Source: Fervidifonticultor_A tertius
GTDB taxonomy: Bacteria; Sysuimicrobiota; Sysuimicrobiia; Sysuimicrobiales; Humicultoraceae
DNA length: 64,000 bases
NCBI GenBank assembly: GCA_031459235.1
Contig: JAVKIY010000006.1
Coordinates: 1-64,000 of the forward strand
Direction of reading: 5' to 3'
Shown here: piece by piece, positions 59,228 to 64,000 of the stretch
How the letters are laid out: each line of letters starts with the position of its first letter
Position numbering within the stretch: the stretch's first letter is position 1
Notes under the pieces: model-generated
What the model was told of the DNA's origin: nothing
The model's database searches: none
Seen by the model: only the letters and a program-made list of their open reading frames with translations
Translations under genes and position numbers: made by a program

Positions 59228-59372
59228 GGCGATGCCCGGGGAGCCGGCGCGGTGCCCCCCGTGAGCCCTCCGGCGGCGACCTCGCGCGCCCCGCAGGGAG
59301 TCCGTTCCAGCTCAACATCCTGATGGATGCGTAGTGGGCGCGGACCGCTACGCGCCTTCCCGTAGCCTATCG

Positions 59373-59401
59373 TTGCAGTCCTGCGGATTCTGGAGTAGCA
59401 T
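59373..59401 (+). promoter_or_regulatory. promoter of the polyamine-type ABC operon
   Basis: TTGCAG (59373-59378), a 17-base spacer and TAGCAT (59396-59401) form a plausible housekeeping promoter in the 212-base gap before the binding-protein gene. The start codon is about 30 bases past the predicted transcription start, leaving room for the G-rich ribosome binding site. Otherwise this gap shows no gene. Confidence 0.5.
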
Positions 59402-59439
59402 GACGGCGAACACGCCAAAAGCGAAGGGTCCGGGGGGGA

Positions 59440-60519
59440 ATGGGGTTGAGAGCACCGGGTTGGCTGACTCGCTCGTCGTCGCTGATCTCGCTGGGGCTCG
59501 TCGCGGTCCTGCTCGCGAGCCTGCTCGTCCTGCCCGCCGCCGCCGCACCCCGGGTGCGGCTCACGATGTTCATCTGGGCCGGCGCGAACCAGGGCGTCGT
59601 CCCGCGCGAGGTCGTCGCCCGCTACCTGCGCAGCCGCCCCGAGGTGGAGATCGAGTTCTGGGAGTCCAACAACGCCGTCACCTACCCGCGGATGATCGCG
59701 GCCAAGCAGGCGGACCCCAACCGGCCCCTGATCAACTTCGGGTACTTCAACATCGACATCAGCAACCGGGGCGACACGGATGACATGTGGGTGCCGATGA
59801 ACCCCGCGCGCATCCCGGCCATCAACCGCATCCACCCCACGCTGCGCCGCCCGGGGAACCGCGGCGTCGGCTACGGGATCAGCGGGCTCGGGCTGATGTA
59901 CAACAAGAACCTCGTGCGCGAGGCGCCGACGTCCTGGGCCGACCTGTGGGATCCCAAGTGGCGGGGCCGGGTCACGTTCTTCGACAACAACTTCATCCCG
60001 CTGGTACTGGCGGCGCGCATGAACGGGGGCAGCGAGGCCAACATCGACGCGGGGTTCCGCATCTGGGCCGAGAACGCCCGGAACCTGCGCGCGCTGGTCA
60101 CCAGCAACGACCAGCTCCGGAACCTGCTCGTGACCGGCGAGGCGCACATCGCGCCGTGGTTCGCCAGCATCTACAAGTTCTGGGAGACCGAGGGGGCGCC
60201 GCTGGGCTTCGCCGTCCCGAAGGAAGGCATGGTCGCCTTCCCGATCTACCTGCAGATCGTCAAGGGCAGCACCCCCGAGCAGATCCGGGTCGCGGAGGAG
60301 ATCATCAACGAGCTCCTCACGACCGAGAACAACGCGCGCTACGCGCGGCTGACCTTCGGCGTTCCGTCGCTGCCCGACGCGGAGATGGCCGAGTCCGTCC
60401 GCGCCATCCTGAGCCCCAGGCAGCTCGACACGGCGATCTGGCTCGATTGGGCCACGATGGGGCAGAAGGCCAGCGAGTGGCGGCAGCGCTGGGAGCGCGA
60501 CGTCAAGTCGCGGCTGTAG
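59440..60519 (+). CDS. ABC transporter substrate-binding protein, polyamine/iron (PotD-like) type
   Basis: Periplasmic binding protein of 359 aa. Sec signal: hydrophobic SLISLGLVAVLLASLLVL with cleavage near PAAAA, no lipobox. Body motifs VGYGISGLGLMYNKNLV and SWADLWDPKWRGRVTFFD are typical of the PotD/FbpA-like branch (SBP family 1/6). It is first in a complete importer operon with PotA-, PotB- and PotC-type genes, followed by an M28 peptidase. The ligand is uncertain; this group also carries opines, 2-aminoethylphosphonate or peptides. Confidence 0.92.
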   Translation: MGLRAPGWLTRSSSLISLGLVAVLLASLLVLPAAAAPRVRLTMFIWAGANQGVVPREVVARYLRSRPEVEIEFWESNNAVTYPRMIAAKQADPNRPLINFGYFNIDISNRGDTDDMWVPMNPARIPAINRIHPTLRRPGNRGVGYGISGLGLMYNKNLVREAPTSWADLWDPKWRGRVTFFDNNFIPLVLAARMNGGSEANIDAGFRIWAENARNLRALVTSNDQLRNLLVTGEAHIAPWFASIYKFWETEGAPLGFAVPKEGMVAFPIYLQIVKGSTPEQIRVAEEIINELLTTENNARYARLTFGVPSLPDAEMAESVRAILSPRQLDTAIWLDWATMGQKASEWRQRWERDVKSRL

Positions 60520-60544
60520 CGCCCTGACCGTGCGGCGCGCGGCG

Positions 60545-60574
60545 CCGGGGGCCGGCGGGCACGCCGGCCCCCGG
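60545..60574 (+). terminator. intercistronic hairpin after PotD-like gene
   Basis: A perfect 13-bp GC-rich stem (60545-60557 with 60562-60574), loop GGCA, 25 bases after the binding-protein stop and 30 before the ATPase start. No T run follows, so it is more likely an RNA-stabilising or processing element than a strong terminator. Confidence 0.6.
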
Positions 60575-60603
60575 TCCGTCCCACGGCCCCGTCGAGCCGG
60601 CGC

Positions 60604-61701
60604 ATGAGCGAGCACTCGGTCACGCGCGGTCACGGCGCCGACGTCGAGGTCCGCGCCGTCACCAAGCGCTTCGGCCCGGTGGCGGCGGTGGATGACGTCT
60701 CGCTGACGGTGCGGGGCGGCGAGTTCTTCTCGCTGCTCGGCCCCTCGGGCTGCGGCAAGACCACCACGCTGCGGGTGATCGGTGGGTTCGAGCGCACCGA
60801 CGCCGGCGAGGTGTTCATCGACGGTCGGCCGATGGGCCAGACGCCGCCCAACCGCCGGCCCACCAACATCGTCTTCCAACGGCTGGCGCTCTTCCCGCAC
60901 TACACGGTCTACGACAACGTGGCGTTCGGGTTGCGGATGCAACGCCTGCCCGACGCCGAGGTCCGCCGGCGCACGCGCGACGCGCTGGATTTGGTGCAAC
61001 TGCCCGGGCTCGAGAACCGCCGCATCAGCCAGCTTTCGGGCGGGCAACAGCAGCGGGTCGCCCTGGCGCGGGCGCTGGTGAACGAGCCGCGCGTGTTGCT
61101 CCTCGACGAGCCGCTGAGCGCGCTCGACCTCAAGCTGCGCCTCCAGATGCAGGAGGAGCTCAAGCGGCTCCAGCACCGGCTCGGCACCACGTTCATCTAC
61201 GTGACCCACGACCAGGGCGAGGCGCTGGCGATGAGCGACCGCGTCGGCGTCATGAACGCCGGCCGGCTGCTCCAGGTGGGCGCCCCGATGGAGATCTACG
61301 AGCGCCCGACGAACCGCTTCGTGGCCAACTTCATCGGCGACGCCAACCTGATCGACGGAATCGCCGGGGGCGTCGAGCGTGGCCGGGTCACCGTGCGGGT
61401 CGGTGGCGGCGTGGTCGGCGCGCGCGCGCGCGGCGACGAGCACGCCGGCGCGCCGGTGACCGTGTGCGTGCGGCCCGAACGCCTGCGCCTGCACGCGTCG
61501 GGCGGCCCGCCGGGCGCCCTGCGCGCGCGGATCGAGGACCGCGCCTTCTCCGGCTACGTCATCAAGTACCGGCTGGCCGGCGACGGCCTGCGCCTGCACG
61601 CCGCGGTGCCCTATGTGGGCGGCGCGCCGCTGTTCGAGGTCGGCGACGAGGTGACCGTGGCCTGGGACCCGGACCAGGCGGTCTCGGTGGGCCGGGAGTG
61701 A
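60604..61701 (+). CDS. ABC transporter ATP-binding protein, PotA family
   Basis: ATPase of 365 aa, the only ABC ATPase encoded in the window. Walker A GPSGCGKTT at 46-54, Q-loop Q92 in IVFQRLALFPH, signature LSGGQQQRVALARAL, Walker B RVLLLDEPLSALD and switch His in YVTHDQGEALAM. Residues after about 290 form the TOBE domain that may sense ligand. Its stop overlaps the first permease start (GTGA at 61698-61701). It energises the adjacent PotB/PotC pair; whether it also serves other importers is unknown. Confidence 0.96.
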   Translation: MSEHSVTRGHGADVEVRAVTKRFGPVAAVDDVSLTVRGGEFFSLLGPSGCGKTTTLRVIGGFERTDAGEVFIDGRPMGQTPPNRRPTNIVFQRLALFPHYTVYDNVAFGLRMQRLPDAEVRRRTRDALDLVQLPGLENRRISQLSGGQQQRVALARALVNEPRVLLLDEPLSALDLKLRLQMQEELKRLQHRLGTTFIYVTHDQGEALAMSDRVGVMNAGRLLQVGAPMEIYERPTNRFVANFIGDANLIDGIAGGVERGRVTVRVGGGVVGARARGDEHAGAPVTVCVRPERLRLHASGGPPGALRARIEDRAFSGYVIKYRLAGDGLRLHAAVPYVGGAPLFEVGDEVTVAWDPDQAVSVGRE

Positions 61702-62546
61702 AGCTGCGCGGCCCGGTGATCCTGGCGTTGATGGCGCCGGCGCTGGCGTTGATGGCCGTGCTCTACGTCGTCCCGCTCGGCGTCTACTTCATCAACAGCT
61801 TTCACGAGTTCCGCGACGGCCGCATCCTCCCGGCCTGGACCCTGCAGACCTACGTGAGGTACTTCACCGACCCGTTCTCGTACCGCGTGATCGGCACGTC
61901 CCTGCGGCTGTCGTTCGTCGTCACGGCCCTGGCCGTGCTCATCGGCTACCCGGTCGCCTACGCCCTACACACGCGCGTCCACCGCCCGGCGGCGCGGGCC
62001 GCAATCGCGCTGCTTCTGTTCTCGCCGCTGCTCGTCAGCGTGGTGGTCCGCACCTACGGCTGGCTGATCCTGCTCGCAAGCCAGGGCCTGGTCAACACCA
62101 CGCTGCGAGGCCTGGGTCTGATCCAGGAACCGATCAGCCTACTGTTCAACATGCGCGGGGTCGTGATCAGCCTGACCCACATCCTGCTGCCGTTCGCCAT
62201 CTTCCCGATCTACAGCGTGATGGATCGGCTCGACCTGTCGCTGAAGGAGGCGGCGCGCGACCTCGGCGCGGGCTGGCGCGAGACCTTCCTCCACGTGACG
62301 CTGCCGCTGACGATGCCCGGGATTGTCGCGGGCGCGCTCATCTGCTTCACCCTGGCGCTCTCGGCGTTCGTCACCCCGCAGCTGTTGGGCGGGGGCCGCG
62401 TCCAGGTGTTGCCGCTCGCAGTCTACAACAGCACGGTTGAGATCAACTGGCCGGGCGGCGCGGTGGCCGGGCTCACGCTGCTGGTCATCTCGATCGCGGC
62501 GGTGTGGGCCCTCAACGCGCTGCTCCGGAGGCTGCCAACGGTATGA
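61698..62546 (+). CDS. ABC transporter permease, PotB family
   Basis: Inner-membrane permease of 282 aa with six helices, first ALMAPALALMAVLYVVPLGV. The coupling loop reads LSLKEAARDLGAGWRETFLH, near residue 185. GTG start in the GTGA overlap with the ATPase gene; a longer frame is a shadow of that gene. The stop overlaps the PotC-type gene (ATGA at 62543-62546). Confidence 0.94.
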   Translation: MKLRGPVILALMAPALALMAVLYVVPLGVYFINSFHEFRDGRILPAWTLQTYVRYFTDPFSYRVIGTSLRLSFVVTALAVLIGYPVAYALHTRVHRPAARAAIALLLFSPLLVSVVVRTYGWLILLASQGLVNTTLRGLGLIQEPISLLFNMRGVVISLTHILLPFAIFPIYSVMDRLDLSLKEAARDLGAGWRETFLHVTLPLTMPGIVAGALICFTLALSAFVTPQLLGGGRVQVLPLAVYNSTVEINWPGGAVAGLTLLVISIAAVWALNALLRRLPTV

Positions 62547-63394
62547 GCGCGGCCGCGCCCGCCGAGCTGGCGATCGCGATCCGGGAGGCGCGCGCCGAGC
62601 GGCTACGCGACGGCGCGCTGCGGGCCATTCTGGTGCTCGGCGTCACGTTCATCCTGCTGCCGCTGGCCATCGTGGTGGTCTACTCGTTCAGCAGCGTGGC
62701 CTACGGCGTCTTCCCGCCGCCGGGCCTGTCGCTCCGATGGTACAGCCACCTCTTTGGCCTGGCGCCCTTCCGCGGCGCCTTCGTCCGCAGCGTGGTCATC
62801 GCGACCGCCGCGACCGGGGTGGCGCTGGTCGCGGGGTTCCTGTGCGCGCTGGCGCTGGTGCGGTCACGCTTTCCCGGCAAGGAGGCGCTGCGCGGGTTCC
62901 TGCTCTCGCCAATCGTCATCCCCAAGATCGTGCTCGGCGTGGGCTGGTTCATCTTCTTCGCGCGTCTGGGCCTTCAGGGCGGCGTCGTCCCGATCACGCT
63001 GGCCCACATCATCGTGGTGCTGCCGTTCGTCGTGAACATCCTGGCCGCGAACCTGGTGGGCCTGGACGAGTCCATCGAAGAGGCGGCCCAGGACCTCGGC
63101 GCCTCGCCGCTGCGCGTGCTGTGGCACGTGGTGCTGCCGCAGATTCGCTCCGGGCTCGTGATCAGCGGCCTGCTGTCATTCATCGTGTCGTTCGACCAAG
63201 TGGAGAGCTCCATCTTCTTGACGCGTGGCGAGAACAACACCCTCCCCATCGAGATGTTTCTCTATATGGAAAAGTGGCAGGACCCCACGATCGCGGCGCT
63301 CTCCGCGCTCCTGATCCTGTTCGCGGCGGCGGTGCTCGCCGCGGCACTGCTGGTCTCGCGCGGCACCAACCTGCGCCGCATGCTAGGCCGCTGA
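62543..63394 (+). CDS. ABC transporter permease, PotC family
   Basis: Inner-membrane permease of 283 aa. N-terminal helix ILVLGVTFILLPLAIVVVYS after a charged 30-residue cytoplasmic leader; the segment SLRWYSHLFGLAPFRGAF is typical of PotC; coupling loop SIEEAAQDLGASPLRVLWHV. Partner of the PotB-type protein. The M28 peptidase gene starts 2 bases after its stop. Confidence 0.94.
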   Translation: MSAAAPAELAIAIREARAERLRDGALRAILVLGVTFILLPLAIVVVYSFSSVAYGVFPPPGLSLRWYSHLFGLAPFRGAFVRSVVIATAATGVALVAGFLCALALVRSRFPGKEALRGFLLSPIVIPKIVLGVGWFIFFARLGLQGGVVPITLAHIIVVLPFVVNILAANLVGLDESIEEAAQDLGASPLRVLWHVVLPQIRSGLVISGLLSFIVSFDQVESSIFLTRGENNTLPIEMFLYMEKWQDPTIAALSALLILFAAAVLAAALLVSRGTNLRRMLGR

Positions 63395-63396
63395 CC

Positions 63397-64000
63397 ATGC
63401 CAGCCGCCCTTGCGGCCCTGGAGGCCGAGCTCGCGGAGGCGACCTCGGGCCCACGGTTGATGGAGCACGTCCGCCGCATCGCGCGGTGGCGCCGTCACGC
63501 CGGCACCGCGGAGGAGCGCGAGGCGTTCGACTACCCGCGGGCGGTGCTCGACGGCTACGGCTATGCCACCCGCCTGCTGGTGCATGACGCGTACATCAGT
63601 CTGCCGGTCGCCGCTCGCATCGAGTGGGCCGGCGGGGTGACGCCCGCGCTCGCGCACTCGTTCAGCCGCTCGGCCCCGCCCGGCGGCCTGGACGGCGAGC
63701 TGGTCGCGGCGGGCGCCGGTCGGCCGGCCGACTACGCCGGCGTGGACCCCCACGGCAGGATCGTCCTCCTCGACGGGGTGGCGAGTCCCGGTGCCGCGCT
63801 CGAGGCGAGCCGGCGCGGCGCGCTCGCGCAGGTGCACGTCTCGCCGCACGAGCACGTGCACGACATGTGCGTCTCGCCGATCTGGGGCAGCCCCACCGAC
63901 GAGGACCTGGAGCGGCTGCCGGCGACCGTCATCGTGTCGGTGACGCGCGCCGACGGCGAGGCGCTGCGGGCCGCCCTGGCGCACGGGCCGGTGCGCCTGC
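63397..64000 (+). CDS. M28 family peptidase with PA domain, N-terminal part (runs off the window)
   Basis: Open from the ATG at 63397 to the window end, 201 codons. The visible part has an N-terminal helix (MPAALAALEAELAEATSG), a segment ending in RIEWAGGV and a protease-associated domain with VDPHGRIVLLDGVASPGAAL and GALAQVHVSPHEHVHD. This layout precedes the zinc-binding M28 domain in YwaD-like aminopeptidases; the catalytic domain lies beyond the end. No signal peptide is seen. It starts 2 bases after the permease gene, so a peptide-like ligand for the importer is suggested. Confidence 0.75.
   Translation, partial: MPAALAALEAELAEATSGPRLMEHVRRIARWRRHAGTAEEREAFDYPRAVLDGYGYATRLLVHDAYISLPVAARIEWAGGVTPALAHSFSRSAPPGGLDGELVAAGAGRPADYAGVDPHGRIVLLDGVASPGAALEASRRGALAQVHVSPHEHVHDMCVSPIWGSPTDEDLERLPATVIVSVTRADGEALRAALAHGPVRL

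Noticed and set aside
1..64000. Mobile elements, prophage, CRISPR, tRNA or rRNA
   Set aside because: No transposase, integrase, phage structural gene, repeat-spacer array or cloverleaf-like RNA was recognised on either strand. A tRNA scan would be decisive but was not possible.

Overview
The window is a very GC-rich (about 70% by eye), gene-dense stretch of bacterial chromosome with short gaps, many ATGA/GTGA start-stop overlaps and frequent GTG starts behind GGAGG-type ribosome binding sites. No phage gene, transposase, integrase, CRISPR array, rRNA or tRNA was seen. The extracytoplasmic binding proteins all carry plain Sec or Tat signal peptides without a lipobox cysteine, which fits a diderm with periplasmic binding proteins. 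The gene set (many ABC importers for small organic nitrogen compounds, creatininase-family amidohydrolases, CaiB/BaiF CoA-transferase, LLM flavin oxidoreductase, HpaI-type aldolase, DUF3830) recalls uncultured soil or subsurface lineages such as Rokubacteria/Methylomirabilota or similar candidate phyla. The sequence alone does not settle the phylum.

Layout. 1-7.4 kb: acyl-CoA hydratase plus CoA-transferase pair, an ATZ/TRZ-type amidohydrolase, then an orphan NMT1-type binding protein with an FAD oxidoreductase and a ketoglutarate-semialdehyde-type aldehyde dehydrogenase. 7.4-8.2 kb: VapBC module with a near-consensus promoter. 8.2-13.8 kb (minus): desuccinylase-like hydrolase, DppB/DppC permeases, family 5 binding protein, M19 dipeptidase-like protein. 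13.9-16 kb: VWA protein, a Cys-rich small protein and gene debris (Uma2 and GIY-YIG remnants). 16-20.3 kb: sugar-type ABC importer with an amidohydrolase. 20.3-24.5 kb: NDP-forming acyl-CoA synthetase, an aberrant enolase-superfamily protein and an HpaI aldolase. 24.5-31.4 kb (plus): creatininase, family 5 ABC importer, M20 deacylase, small ferredoxin-fold-type protein and a second, non-canonical creatininase. 31.4-35.7 kb (minus): M24 peptidase, Ldh-family dehydrogenase, LLM oxidoreductase, 3-hydroxyisobutyrate-dehydrogenase-like protein. 35.8-40.2 kb: second VapBC, amidohydrolase, U32-like protein, DUF3830, Gfo/Idh dehydrogenase. 40.2-49.4 kb: a third family 5 importer, a truncated fumarase fragment, MBL hydrolase, SDR, gamma-glutamyltransferase-like protein, a third creatininase and a second enolase-superfamily enzyme. 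49.3-52.8 kb (minus): MBL hydrolase, M19 paralogue, MFS exporter. 52.8-54.2 kb: a cyclic-di-GMP-I riboswitch with an intrinsic terminator ahead of a single-domain HD-GYP protein, then a TPR protein. 54.2-59.2 kb: L-2-hydroxyglutarate oxidase, MFS exporter, an alpha/beta-hydrolase remnant, guaB and a pterin carbinolamine dehydratase. 59.4-64 kb: a complete polyamine-type ABC importer and the start of an M28 peptidase running off the end.

How it works together. The main theme is uptake and hydrolysis of small amides, peptides or N-acyl compounds: each importer sits with one or more hydrolases (M19, M20, M24, M28, creatininase, amidohydrolase). Four of the five importers lack their own ATPase. 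The most striking regulatory element is the c-di-GMP riboswitch driving an HD-GYP gene whose active-site residues are altered. Several enzymes (two M19, one creatininase, one enolase-superfamily protein, HD-GYP) show substitutions at classical metal or catalytic positions.
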